From G963676655 sp963676655 (GTDB taxonomy: Bacteria; Verrucomicrobiota; Lentisphaeria; Victivallales; Victivallaceae), in the NCBI GenBank assembly GCA_963676655.2, contig CAXXKX010000002.1, positions 806,001 to 870,000 of the forward strand: a DNA stretch of 64,000 nt, in the 5' to 3' direction. Positions 19,387 to 27,805 of this stretch are shown here, one piece after another. The stretch's first letter is position 1; every line of letters starts with the position of its first letter. Both the position numbers and the translations under genes were made by a program. The notes under the pieces were generated by a model. It had not been told where the DNA came from and ran no database searches. It saw only the letters and a program-made list of their open reading frames with translations.

Positions 19387-19503
19387 TGATGGATTAATTT
19401 TTTCAAATACAGTATTAAATAATAATTAAATCTAAATAAACCGACTTTACTATAATAAGATCGGCTTTTGTAAAATCAAGCTCAAATTATGACAAATTCA
19501 TAA

Positions 19504-19707
19504 TTATTTCAGTTTAGAGCCGGATTGGCGCTCCTGTGCCTTGGCGCGGTTATCTCTCAAGCCGCCGGCTTTCTGCTGGGTTTTTTTTGCGAATTTACTG
19601 ATGCCCCACCATGCGCCGTAACCGGCTGCGCCAAGGATTGCCAGAATAATTGCCGCCTTGATGATCTGCTTGATGGTCCCTGTAATCCAGTTCCATTTTC
19701 TGCCCAT
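19504..19707 (-). CDS. small single-pass membrane protein
   Basis: A 67-residue protein with one hydrophobic segment (IIKAAIILAILGAAGYGAWW, residues about 15-34) and a basic C-terminal tail. A good ribosome binding site (GGAAAGGGAA) precedes the ATG, which supports a real gene. It is transcribed toward the kinase gene but separated from it by about 115 bp with an AT-rich promoter-like stretch. No family recognised. Confidence 0.6.
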   Translation of the reverse strand: MGRKWNWITGTIKQIIKAAIILAILGAAGYGAWWGISKFAKKTQQKAGGLRDNRAKAQERQSGSKLK

Positions 19708-19800
19708 GATATTCCCTTTCCTTCATTTAGATGACTGGTTGGAAAACGTTCATACGCATATTATATAATATTTTGATGAGAAATTCAACTCTGAAGCATG

Positions 19801-19879
19801 AATAAGTTTTTGATCGTAATTATCTATAACAGGATAACCACAGTATTTGAAGATAAATCGAGGCTCGTGATATTATAGG
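19801..19879 (+). repeat. MITE-like dispersed repeat, copy B (one end degenerate)
   Basis: Starts AATAAGTTTTTGATCGTAAT, contains the conserved CTATAACAGGATAACC core, and can be followed as far as TTATAG at 19873-19878. The other terminal repeat is not recognisable. Same orientation as copy A. Confidence 0.7.
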
Positions 19880-19972
19880 ACTTCATCTGATTTATATAAA
19901 TAAAAACATTTTTTTCTGTTGTATCAAGGTCATCAGGTTCTTTAACTTGCAAATAAAATCTAAAAATCATGA

Positions 19973-20752
19973 TTACTTTTGATCGCTTAATGCCTTTTCT
20001 ATTTTTGCCTGATTTTCCTGTATGTGTTTCAAACTTTGCTCAATCTGTGGAGTGTATTTTGAAGCTTGATCTTTCTTTTTCTGGTGGACGTCTTTTTTGT
20101 CTTGTTTGGCCAATTTAGAAGTCAATATTGGTGGAACAATGAAAGCTAGAATCAATAAGATGCCACTAACAATGGGTATAAATACAAAAACACAGGCCAA
20201 CGCAAACAATATAACAAATGAAATAACCAGCAGACAACCTCCACTTATTTTTCGATCACAACTTTCTTGTTCATATTTCTGTTTGCTAAATATATTGCGA
20301 ACCTTATGTGCGGCATCAGCTCCGCTTTTATATTCGGATATACTTTGTTGAATAAGCTCTTTTATGGTTGGATCATCGGCTGTATTGAGAGCATTTTCCA
20401 ACATTTTAACAGCAGAATATACCGATATAGGATAGACACTCCAGTTTTTGCAATTAGCACACGCAGTATACCACCAACCGCAGAAATATTCCGGGTATTG
20501 AGTCGTGAATTCGTCTAGCAGCTCCAGTGCTTTTGGGAAATCCTCAAGTTCTATGAATTGCAATGCGTTTTTCAACAGCTTATCACGACTGGCAATACCG
20601 TTCACCTCAACACTACCAGCCAACTTGACTTGATTAACAGCCTGTTTTACTTCAAATTCACTTCCGCAATACATGCAGAAAGACTTTTGCAAAGCATCAT
20701 CAGTCCTGATGCTTCCACCGCAATTTAAACATTTTACATCAACTAATGCCAT
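19973..20752 (-). CDS. zinc-ribbon, TPR-like membrane protein
   Basis: A 259-residue protein. The N-terminus has a rubredoxin-like zinc ribbon with two CxxC pairs (CLNC near 9-12 and CMYC near 26-29). A helical TPR-like region follows (about 55-150; FPKALELLDEFTTQYPEY). Two adjacent membrane segments lie at about 175-215, and a Lys-rich cytoplasmic tail ends the protein. A ribosome binding site (AGGATAG) precedes the ATG. Zinc ribbon plus membrane hairpin proteins of this kind are common and poorly characterised. No clear operon partner; the IS5 element lies upstream. Function unknown. Confidence 0.8.
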   Translation of the reverse strand: MALVDVKCLNCGGSIRTDDALQKSFCMYCGSEFEVKQAVNQVKLAGSVEVNGIASRDKLLKNALQFIELEDFPKALELLDEFTTQYPEYFCGWWYTACANCKNWSVYPISVYSAVKMLENALNTADDPTIKELIQQSISEYKSGADAAHKVRNIFSKQKYEQESCDRKISGGCLLVISFVILFALACVFVFIPIVSGILLILAFIVPPILTSKLAKQDKKDVHQKKKDQASKYTPQIEQSLKHIQENQAKIEKALSDQK

Positions 20753-20855
20753 AATCTATCCTAAATTTTACTCTTACAATAATCTGTTATGAGTATTTAT
20801 AAGCCATAATCCTGCTAATTCAGCTTTATGTTAATTCTGTGGGTCAATGTTAATT

Positions 20856-20874
20856 CTTAGAGGCAAACCTTATC
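20856..20874 (+). repeat. possible solo right-end remnant of the IS5-type element
   Basis: The sequence TTAGAGGCAAACCTTAT resembles the true right end of the adjacent IS (TTAGAGGTTACC followed by TTAT). It lies about 30 bp outside the intact left end. Short match, so only a suggestion of an older insertion. Confidence 0.35.
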
Positions 20875-20904
20875 TTTTGCGTTTCTGGCCAAAATCTCAC
20901 TTAT

Positions 20905-22191
20905 GGGTTCCTCTAAAAATTAGTTCATGACCTGTAATTGGTCCGATGTGATATATATTATTTGCTGTATTTTTGAAAACCTCAGCAATTTGATAAGGGA
21001 TTTATGATGCTCAATGGATTTTTCGACATAGATTTTCGCCTGGAACAACTTGATCAATGCGGCGACCCGCTGACTAAACTTAATGAAGTTATTCCGTGGA
21101 ATGCTTTTCGTGGTGACCTCGAAAGGATTCGGGAAAAGAATCGCAAGAGCAATGCCGGACGAAAATCGTTTGACGTGATTCTGATGTTCAAAATGCTGAT
21201 TTTGCAGTCGCTGTATAACCTCAGCGATGACGCGCTCGAATATCAGGTAAGGGACCGTTTGAGCTTCATGCGTTTTCTCGGACTTGCGCTTGACGACCGC
21301 GTTCCCGACGCCAAGACGGTTTGGCTGTTTCGCGAACAACTCGGGGAACTTGGCCTTGAGAAAAAGGTCTTTGCCCAGTTCGACCGTTATTTGCGGGAAC
21401 AAGGTTTTACCGCGAAAAAAGGGCAGATTGTTGATGCCTCGATTATTTCCGCGCCCAGGCAGCGCAACAGCCGTGAGGAAAATCAACAAATCAAAGACGG
21501 AGAAGTACCCAAAGATTGGAGCGAAAACAAGCAGCGGCAAAAAGACACCGATGCCCGTTGGATCAAGAAAAACGGTAAAAATCATTATGGCTATAAGAAC
21601 CATATACAAATCGATGTCAAGCACAAATTCATTCGTGAATACGCCGTCACGGATGCCTCTGTCCATGACAGCCAGGTGTTTGCTGAACTGCTTGATAAGA
21701 GCAATTCCAGCCGTGATGTATATGCCGACTCGGCATACCGGTCTGAAGCCCGGCTTAACGAACTTGGCAAGCTTGGATATCGCGAGCATCTGCAGCGTAA
21801 GGGATGCCGGAACCGCAAGCTGACCAACTGGGAAAAGTGCGGAAATAAGACTCGGGCGAAGGTCCGCGCCAGAGTTGAACATATCTTTGGCGTTCAGTCG
21901 CAAAAAGCCGGAACTTTGATTATGAGAACGATAGGAATTTCGAGAGCCAAAGTAAAAATTGGCTTGCGAAATATTGCTTTCAACATGGACCGTTTTGGTA
22001 CTTTGAAAGCAAAAGTATGAGGATATGTCAGAAATGGGACCGAAATCAGTAAAATCATCAGAAAAAGCCATCCAACTATTGCCATTTGGGACGGCAATAG
22101 AGACTAATTTCTTATTTTGATTGACTGATTTCATTCTCTATTTCCAAGTTTTAATTTTCAAAGCTTAAAAAACGTATTTTTAGAGGTTACC
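20905..22191 (+). mobile_element. complete IS5-family insertion sequence
   Basis: About 1287 bp. The left end GGGTTCCTCTAAAAATTAG is matched by the right end read on the other strand, GGTAACCTCTAAAAATACG (14 of 19 identical). The four bases TTAT flank both sides (20901-20904 and 22192-22195) and look like a target-site duplication. One intact transposase gene is inside, so the copy may be recent and active. Confidence 0.85.
21004..22020 (+). CDS. IS5-family transposase
   Basis: A 338-residue DDE transposase. The N-terminal DUF772-type region (GDPLTKLNEVIPWNAFR, and SLYNLSDDALEYQVRDRLSF) is typical of IS5-family enzymes. Candidate catalytic residues are Asp in IVDASII (near 144), Asp in YADSAY (near 241) and Glu in RVEHIFG (near 295). 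It catalyses cut-and-paste movement of the element, whose inverted repeats lie at 20905 and 22191. The frame is intact and full length. A long open frame on the opposite strand is a shadow of this gene. Confidence 0.95.
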   Translation: MMLNGFFDIDFRLEQLDQCGDPLTKLNEVIPWNAFRGDLERIREKNRKSNAGRKSFDVILMFKMLILQSLYNLSDDALEYQVRDRLSFMRFLGLALDDRVPDAKTVWLFREQLGELGLEKKVFAQFDRYLREQGFTAKKGQIVDASIISAPRQRNSREENQQIKDGEVPKDWSENKQRQKDTDARWIKKNGKNHYGYKNHIQIDVKHKFIREYAVTDASVHDSQVFAELLDKSNSSRDVYADSAYRSEARLNELGKLGYREHLQRKGCRNRKLTNWEKCGNKTRAKVRARVEHIFGVQSQKAGTLIMRTIGISRAKVKIGLRNIAFNMDRFGTLKAKV

Positions 22192-22323
22192 TTATTTTTT
22201 CAAGCTCTTTTTTGAAGTTTTTTCCTCCTCTGATAGTCAACGGCATATTTATGCACATTGATCTCAACGTTGCAAATATAACGGATGGTCGCGCTGTTTG
22301 CAAATTTTGCGGAAAATATTCAT

Positions 22324-22403
22324 TGCGCCTCAGGCCACTGCGGCATTTTAGAATTAAGATTGAATAGAGTCTTTTATGGGAGCGCCGCAGGCCACTGCGG
22401 CAT
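22324..22403. repeat. two REP-like palindromes (GCCGCAGGCCACTGCGGC type)
   Basis: The copy at 22378-22403 reads GGGAGCGCCGCAG-GCCA-CTGCGGCAT with a perfect 7-bp stem. A degenerate copy lies at 22324-22346. An identical palindrome recurs at 36158-36175. The surrounding 22196-22676 holds no gene; it is AT-rich with a run of T before the next promoter region. Confidence 0.8.
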
Positions 22404-22676
22404 TTCACAGATGTACAAAAAATCACGACCGTATATATTGTCACAAAAAAATGTTTCCAACGTCATTTCAATGAATATTATATATCGATATCAATGCCAC
22501 ACTGGCCTGGAGCGCTTCAATCATGATTTTGAAATATAACGTATTCTGCGGATCATCCATTAAGACAGTGCACTTTTTTCAATTATTTCTTTTTTTTTAC
22601 TGGACAAAATCTGAATTTGATATTAGTTTTAATACTATGGTTTTCACTATCATAAACGTATTGAAGAGGAAGAGTT

Positions 22677-23357
22677 ATGTCAGAAGAAAACAAAAATGCT
22701 GAAAGTAATGTTTCTACCCAACCCAAACCCTTACGTCTGGTCCCGCTCCACCTGATGAGATCCCGGGAGAATTTCTGGAAACTTGCCGTGTTTGTGCTTT
22801 TGCTGGTTGTATCCTGGTTCAACATCCAGATGTACTATGCCAACCAGAAAAAAGCTCAGATGATAATAAACCATTCTCAACCGTTGAAAGCGTTGGAATC
22901 TGAAAATCCGGAACTTGCCGGTCTGACCGACGAGCAGGCAAGTGAGTTGATTGATTTTTTTGCGTCAAACGAGCGTGGGGCCGCTCCGATGTTGAGCGAA
23001 ACTCCTGAAAAAATTACTCTGCGTATTTTTGTTCCGTTTTTAAATAAGTATGAATTGGATGCGGAGGAAAATTCCGGCCGCCTGACCATCAACGGCAGCG
23101 CCGCGATAGATAAAAAAGCTAAAACTCCGAAATCCGCGGTTGAAACCCGGGTTGCTCACAATTTTGCGTATTCAATCCCGCTGCCGGCGGATGCAGAATT
23201 GAAAAAACTGAAAATGGACAAAACCGCAAATGTCCTGACCGTTACCATCCCGCGTAAAAATGTTCAAGCAAAAGCGTCACCGGAAGTAAAAACTAAAGAG
23301 AAAACCGAAGCCAAGCCCAAAGAACAGACTGCGGCCAAGCCCGTTGTAAAAAAATAA
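22677..23357 (+). CDS. membrane-anchored small-heat-shock-like (alpha-crystallin domain) protein
   Basis: A 226-residue protein. A polar N-terminus is followed by one membrane segment (FWKLAVFVLLLVVSW, about 34-50), a linker, and a C-terminal region matching the second half of an Hsp20/IbpA alpha-crystallin domain: FAYSIPLPADAELKKLKMDK, then VLTVTIPRK (about 162-200). A Lys/Ala/Pro-rich tail ends the protein. Small heat-shock proteins are normally soluble cytoplasmic holdases; here the domain would sit on the far side of, or attached to, the membrane. GAGGAAGAG precedes the ATG. A hairpin ATCCGT-AAG-ACGGAT follows the stop. Confidence 0.75.
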   Translation: MSEENKNAESNVSTQPKPLRLVPLHLMRSRENFWKLAVFVLLLVVSWFNIQMYYANQKKAQMIINHSQPLKALESENPELAGLTDEQASELIDFFASNERGAAPMLSETPEKITLRIFVPFLNKYELDAEENSGRLTINGSAAIDKKAKTPKSAVETRVAHNFAYSIPLPADAELKKLKMDKTANVLTVTIPRKNVQAKASPEVKTKEKTEAKPKEQTAAKPVVKK

Positions 23358-23464
23358 ATCCGTAAGACGGATGACGCCGGGGGACGTCACGGTGCGATGT
23401 TTCGTTGCAATTGCATTTTGCGCTGCGGAAACGGGAAACATCACATATGGGTTTTATTATACCC

Positions 23465-23490
23465 GGGAGCGCTGGTTCTCTGACCGGCAT
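23465..23490 (+). repeat. REP-like palindrome (GGGAGCGCTGGT...ACCGGCAT)
   Basis: Same frame as the other REP units in the window (starts GGGAGCGC, ends GCAT), with the core GCTGGT-TCTCTG-ACCGGC. Just upstream, a further inverted pair GATGTTTC/GAAACATC spans about 23394-23444. Confidence 0.7.
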
Positions 23491-23553
23491 ACGGCTAAGT
23501 TTGAAATAATCCTTTCTTTGATGATATTATTCAAGGTCGCTTGTATTAGAATT

Positions 23554-23757
23554 ATGAAGAAATACGTTTTATTTGGATTGATATCTACAATTGTAAATAC
23601 GATATTATTGATCTATACATATCGTTCAGATGATCAGGATATTTGGGCATGGTTTAACGTCTTGAATATTATTCCAAATGTTATCGCTTCAATTTCATCG
23701 TCATTGATTGAGCTTCCAAACAATGTATTTTTATTGGATATTATGTATGCATGGTAA
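23554..23757 (+). CDS. small membrane protein, possibly a gene fragment
   Basis: A 67-residue reading frame beginning MKKYVLFGLISTIVNTILLI with two hydrophobic stretches. An upstream in-frame ATG (23371) would add residues translated from REP-like palindromes, so I prefer ATG 23554, although no strong ribosome binding site precedes it. A second frame (23751-23870) overlaps its end and continues with a membrane helix and polar tail; the two may be halves of one frameshifted gene. It is the first in a run of AT-rich small membrane genes. Function unknown. Confidence 0.45.
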   Translation: MKKYVLFGLISTIVNTILLIYTYRSDDQDIWAWFNVLNIIPNVIASISSSLIELPNNVFLLDIMYAW

Positions 23758-23870
23758 TATATTGGTTCTTGTTAGGTGTGCTTATCAAATATTTATATGA
23801 CGTCATGTATTCAAAGGAAGCGAGTTCAGACGAAGTGACTGAAAGTAATCGGGGGCAGGGGGATCTGTGA
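23751..23870 (+). CDS. short membrane ORF, likely downstream half of a frameshifted gene
   Basis: A 39-residue frame: a hydrophobic start (MVIYWFLLGVLIKYLYDVMY) followed by a polar tail rich in Ser and Glu. It overlaps the stop of the preceding frame by 7 bp. The helix-plus-polar-tail end resembles the end of the interrupted gene at 23958-24227, which is why a frameshifted single gene is suspected. Confidence 0.3.
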   Translation: MVIYWFLLGVLIKYLYDVMYSKEASSDEVTESNRGQGDL

Positions 23871-23957
23871 GTGTTGGTTGATTTTGTGCATTCTAACAGG
23901 CCCTTAATAACGATAATATAGATCATATTTATAAGTAATAAATTAAGGGGGTGAAGA

Positions 23958-24227
23958 ATGATTAAAAAGATGTATGTATTTGGCTTTATTGAGGGTATGG
24001 GAATCGCAGTTATCCTTTGTTTTTAATTTAAATATTTTAATTCTTCATTATCGGAATGGCCTGAATTAGGTTGGTTTTCATTAGGTATTGTCATGCTGTC
24101 TGTCTGCATAGGGAGAAAGTACTTAAAGAATATTGTTGTAAAAACTATAAATTCAGTTAAAGAAAATGGAGAACAATGCACTCAGACGCCAGAAAGAGAG
24201 GATTTGAATAGTAATAATGACAGATGA
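23958..24227 (+). pseudogene. small membrane protein gene with in-frame TAA at codon 23
   Basis: An excellent ribosome binding site (AAGGGGGTGA) precedes ATG 23958. The frame reads MIKKMYVFGFIEGMGIAVIL, then hits TAA (24024-24026). It remains open in the same frame for a further 66 codons, including a second membrane helix (ELGWFSLGIVMLSVCIG) and a polar tail, to TGA at 24225-24227. Continuous coding character across the stop points to a nonsense mutation rather than two genes. Its layout parallels the pair at 23554-23870. Confidence 0.55.
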
Positions 24228-24413
24228 TATTATATTTGTGTGATGTAAGGGATTTGCCAGTTCCATGCGGCTCATAATGTTACGCTCTATTCAGGTTTGA
24301 TATACATATAAGATTCCAACGTTGATGGTGCATATTACCGTTAAAGCCCTCCAAAGGGAACCTTATTTGCAAGATTTTATTTCACAATAGGTTGGCATGG
24401 TGGATATTAATTT

Positions 24414-24731
24414 ATGGGTAAGAAAAAATACACTGATTTTAATTCAATAAATAAAAGTTGGCAATTATTGCCTTTTTTTCTTAGTCCAATATTTTATTTA
24501 TTATATGATTTATTTGAGCATCCATTTTTTCTTGTTTTACTTGGATGCTCAATGCTTACGATAGGTATTATTCTCTTATTATACTGTGTTTGTATAATTC
24601 TTTGTGCTATTGAGGAAAAAAGTAATGATTACTATTTATATGTATTTTATGCTCTTATTGGTATTGCTTGTGTAATCTTAATTATTATATCTGCTATGCT
24701 TATTCTTATTAAGTTGCTTGAACTTTTGTAA
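24414..24731 (+). CDS. small polytopic membrane protein
   Basis: A 105-residue protein with three or four hydrophobic segments (about 17-32, 37-66 and 74-103) and almost no soluble part. The sequence is markedly AT-rich and uses AT-ending codons, unlike the flanking conserved genes. A GGTGG stretch lies about 8 bp before the ATG. No family recognised. Its neighbours on both sides are similar small membrane genes, suggesting an accessory island of unknown role. Confidence 0.55.
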   Translation: MGKKKYTDFNSINKSWQLLPFFLSPIFYLLYDLFEHPFFLVLLGCSMLTIGIILLLYCVCIILCAIEEKSNDYYLYVFYALIGIACVILIIISAMLILIKLLELL

Positions 24732-24776
24732 GGGAGGCCGAATGGATGTACAAGTGTAGTGGAAAGATGTATTTTG

Positions 24777-25112
24777 ATGAATAGAGAAAAGAAATGTAAT
24801 AATCCTGATTATATACAGATTTATAGGCTGACGCATGTTTTTTTGTTTGTCGATCTAGTACTAATAACTTTATTAATAGCTTTTAAGGGAATTTCCAGCT
24901 ATTCAAGGTTTATTGATTTCGTTTTTAATCTCTCTTTTTATGCAGTAATTCTTTTTTGCGGCCCGATTCTCCAAAATATTGAAATAAAAAGGAGTAAAAA
25001 TGATTTTATGCATAAAAAAGAAAAAATCATATTGAAATTTGTAATGAGAGCTTTTCTCAGCGTCTTTATGTTTACCGGTTTAATTGTAGCGCGACTTAAA
25101 GGAATTGCATAA
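24777..25112 (+). CDS. small membrane protein
   Basis: A 111-residue protein with three predicted hydrophobic segments (about 22-38, 48-65 and 90-107) separated by short basic loops. ATG 24777 is preceded by GGAAAG at 10 bp; a GTG at 24759 is an alternative start. AT-rich like the gene upstream, which ends 45 bp earlier, so the two are probably co-transcribed. No family recognised. Confidence 0.55.
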   Translation: MNREKKCNNPDYIQIYRLTHVFLFVDLVLITLLIAFKGISSYSRFIDFVFNLSFYAVILFCGPILQNIEIKRSKNDFMHKKEKIILKFVMRAFLSVFMFTGLIVARLKGIA

Positions 25113-25198
25113 TAAAAAGACAGGCCTTGATACCTTTGGAACCTTACAGGTTATTCCAGATATCAAGACTTATTGTGAAAAGCCGTAATTATAATGTA

Positions 25199-25443
25199 CA
25201 AGCGCGGACGTCTCGTCCGCATCAAGGGTACGTCTCGTACCCGCTTCAAGAGTTTGTTTAATCGTGTATCTTTATCGGCGCTTAGCGCCGTCCAATGGCT
25301 TCGACTTACTTGGTTTTCCCTGGGAGCGCGGACGTCTCGTCCGCATCAAGGGTACGTCTCGTACCCGCTTAAGATGCTTGGATTACCGTATATCTTTACC
25401 GGCGCTTGCGCCGTCCAATGACTTTGACATATCTGATATCCCC
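25199..25443. repeat. ~240-bp palindrome-rich block, copy 1 (two ~120-bp units)
   Basis: Each unit carries three hairpins: GCGGACG-TCT-CGTCCGC, GGGTACG-TCT-CGTACCC, and CGGCGC-TT(A)-GCGCCG. Two such units lie in tandem. A near-identical two-unit block is at 27806-28045 in the same orientation. A half REP (CCAGCGCTCCC) follows at about 25450. Remaining bases 25113-25198 and 25463-25612 show no gene. Confidence 0.85.
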
Positions 25444-25612
25444 TGGGGACCAGCGCTCCCGGATGAACTCAAGAAAATATTGATATGAAGGAAATAGCGT
25501 GTTCTTGCGTTATTTGAAATATCTTATAATCAGATGTATATTCAATTGAGCTGATACTGGAAAACGCTCAGAGTTCAAGAAAAAAGTTTTTGAACTCTGA
25601 GCAAATAGAACT

Positions 25613-26077
25613 TCACTCAATTGTATCTATTTTCTTAGGAGGAACCGGAGTTTTTAAATGTTTGGCTTTTGCTATTTCCATAAGGAACTTGGCTATTTCC
25701 GGTCCGTATTTTTTTAACAGAACTTTAGTTTCCGGCGTCAGCCCGTCGCATCCGGGAACTTTTACCGAACTTTTGTGACCGGAAGAGTTTTGAGTCCACC
25801 AGACATACGCTTTGTTAAGCTTTGCCATTTTTACCGCAGCTTCTTTTTGCGTCAAACCGTTCTTTTTAATGGTCTTGGTGATCTGTTCTGCCGGGTTGGA
25901 GCTGTTGGACGCTTTCAGGATTTCCATGTACATCTTGATCTCAGACAAGGAGATGGACAAAACCGTCGGATTTTTTGATGCTTTTTCGGTTTTATTGGCC
26001 TTGCCCGTACTCTCTGAAGCGACAGCAAGCTGCAGGTTGGCAGCCAGCACAATAAAGAAAACAATTCTTATCAACAT
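25613..26077 (-). CDS. secreted protein of unknown function
   Basis: A 154-residue protein with a Sec signal peptide (MLIRIVFFIVLAANLQLAVA, cleavage likely after Ala20). The mature part is small, Lys-rich and mostly helical, with the segment LTQKEAAVKMAKLNKAYVWW near 74-94 and a single Cys in VPGCDGLTPETK. AGGAAAT lies before the ATG. It lies inside the region bracketed by the two large palindrome blocks, as does the DUF6159/GntR pair. No family recognised. Confidence 0.7.
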   Translation of the reverse strand: MLIRIVFFIVLAANLQLAVASESTGKANKTEKASKNPTVLSISLSEIKMYMEILKASNSSNPAEQITKTIKKNGLTQKEAAVKMAKLNKAYVWWTQNSSGHKSSVKVPGCDGLTPETKVLLKKYGPEIAKFLMEIAKAKHLKTPVPPKKIDTIE

Positions 26078-26253
26078 TTTTTAATTTCCTTTTTTTTAAT
26101 TCTTAATGACTTTTGCGATATAACGTAAAACAGATTTATAAAATGATCATAGATTTTCTCTCCCGTTGGTTAATTCGCCGTTCACACAATACAGTTTTCC
26201 GATGAACGGCAGCTTATATATCTGAAACTGGATTCCGGATATTATCTTATCCG

Positions 26254-27063
26254 TTATTTTATTTTCCAGGCTGAATCCATTAACTCCTTATTGAAGTCTC
26301 CGGGAATAACTCCTTCCGTAGCGTATACATAAAGCGCGGCAATAAAAACATGTTTGATAAGATTCAGCAGCATCAATAATACAACCATCGCCAATACAAC
26401 GGCGGCAAACAGATATAGCCGGTGGTTGACGAGAAAAAATACTCCTGGAGTGATCAGCAGTGCCGGCAGCCCGGCAATCAAGCCCATTCCGATAAATCCG
26501 CTTATGGATTCTCCCCAGAAATTTTTTATGATCATAGCTGATCTTCTCAGAAGTTTAAATGGCCCGATCGGCTTCGTCTCGCGTATTATCGACGGGATGA
26601 CAAATATGCAGCCAAGAGCCCAGAAGGTTCCGGCTATGGACGAAACAATTCTTCCGGTCGGAGTATCGTCGCTTGAAATTTTACTCAGGATCAGCCCTCC
26701 CAAGGCGCAAAAAAACGACCATTTCAGGATTGTTTTGGTTTTTCCCGCCGCCGCTTTCAGTCCTCGTTTCAGGGACGTTTGATTCCCGTTCAGCGCCTGA
26801 ATAATCTCGTTATATAAGGCTACGTGTGAAAAAACAACTAAGAACATCAGGAGAAAATATACGGCTGCAAGCAAAATCAATGAGCCTGCATTATAAAATA
26901 CGCTGCTGGATTTCCAGTGATACGCAATAGAAAAAAGCCCAATAACAAAAGCGGTAAACGGTATTCCCGCAAACAGAATCGGAATGATGATTAACCGTTT
27001 GCTGTCTGCTAAAACCTTCAGGGAGTTCTTGAGGATTTGTCCATTTCTGTTTATTGCATTCAT
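26254..27063 (-). CDS. DUF6159-like polytopic membrane protein
   Basis: A 269-residue protein with about six membrane segments. The family pattern is recognisable: an N-terminal NSLKVLADSKRLIIIPIL, a central LKRGLKAAAGKTKTILKW, then PSIIRETKPIGPFKLLRRSA followed by a NFWGES motif near 185-190. Proteins of this group are uncharacterised. Its ATG overlaps the stop of the GntR regulator by 4 bp, so the two are translated together; in YtrA-type systems the membrane partner is often the regulated target. Confidence 0.8.
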   Translation of the reverse strand: MNAINRNGQILKNSLKVLADSKRLIIIPILFAGIPFTAFVIGLFSIAYHWKSSSVFYNAGSLILLAAVYFLLMFLVVFSHVALYNEIIQALNGNQTSLKRGLKAAAGKTKTILKWSFFCALGGLILSKISSDDTPTGRIVSSIAGTFWALGCIFVIPSIIRETKPIGPFKLLRRSAMIIKNFWGESISGFIGMGLIAGLPALLITPGVFFLVNHRLYLFAAVVLAMVVLLMLLNLIKHVFIAALYVYATEGVIPGDFNKELMDSAWKIK

Positions 27064-27467
27064 GAGTTTTCTTTTAACCTGTATTTGCTTTCAATATATT
27101 TGAATACTTCACCGCGGGAAATCCCCAGACAATTGGCCTCGCCCATAAATTTATTGAATAGTTTGTCAAGGCAATCCGCTTTTTCCGCTTCCGAAAGCTC
27201 CGCGATATTTTGTCTGGCCGAAACAAAAGTTCCGTTACCGCGCTGACTTTTTATATATCCCTGCATTTCCAATTCAAGAAATGACCTGGCAACGGTGTTG
27301 GGATTGACTTCAAGAGCAGAACTAAGTTCCCGTATTGAGGGCAGCTTATCGCCCTCATTAAGGACGCCGTTCGCAATAATCGCCACCAGTTGGTTGAATA
27401 CCTGTTTGTATATTGGAATTCCGGAATCGAATTCCAGAGCCATACCCGAAACAATATTATTTGTCAT
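27060..27467 (-). CDS. GntR-family regulator, YtrA subfamily
   Basis: A 135-residue repressor. The winged helix-turn-helix spans about residues 15-80: IPIYKQVFNQLVAIIANGVL, then LPSIRELSSALEVNPNTVAR and YIKSQRGNGTFVS. The short C-terminal part without an effector domain is typical of the YtrA subgroup, which usually controls its own operon with a membrane transporter or protein. It overlaps the DUF6159 gene by 4 bp. A good palindrome sits 27-44 bp upstream of the start, as expected for autoregulation. Confidence 0.88.
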   Translation of the reverse strand: MTNNIVSGMALEFDSGIPIYKQVFNQLVAIIANGVLNEGDKLPSIRELSSALEVNPNTVARSFLELEMQGYIKSQRGNGTFVSARQNIAELSEAEKADCLDKLFNKFMGEANCLGISRGEVFKYIESKYRLKENS

Positions 27468-27493
27468 CTGTATTAATTCCTTAATTTATTAGT

Positions 27494-27511
27494 GTATTAG
27501 TATATTAATAC
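27494..27511. promoter_or_regulatory. candidate operator for the YtrA-type regulator
   Basis: GTATTA-GTATAT-TAATAC, a perfect 6-bp inverted repeat with a 6-bp centre, directly upstream of the regulator gene. AT-rich palindromes of this kind are typical YtrA targets. Confidence 0.55.
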
Positions 27512-27805
27512 TTTAAATATAAAATTTCAACATTTTTTTCAAAAAAAATTAAAAAAAAATTCAAATACTAGATGAAACCTCGGAAAAATCAAGGGTGTAA
27601 TGGTTGCAATCAATATAGTTTTTTTTTAGAGGGCTCAATTGCATATATTGAACCAACAAAAAAAATGAGTAGTTGAAGAGGCAAGGTCAAATCTTAGTTT
27701 TCGTGTTTTTGAAAAACATCGAAAGCATCGGAGAGTAAGCCTGAATGAATGCCCATTAGGACTATGTTGATAGGGGAACCCGAGTCCTTTGTATGAATCC
27801 CCCCT

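Noticed and set aside
20920..22134. 404-codon open frame on the minus strand through the IS element
   Set aside because: It is antisense to an intact IS5-family transposase with all family motifs, and its translation shows no recognisable domain.
23371..23553. Upstream extension of the small membrane gene to an earlier ATG
   Set aside because: The added residues are translated from REP-like palindromes and lack a ribosome binding site.
25194..25488. Two overlapping plus-strand ORFs (GARTSRPH-type text)
   Set aside because: They are translations of the REP palindrome blocks; similar peptides arise wherever the repeat occurs.
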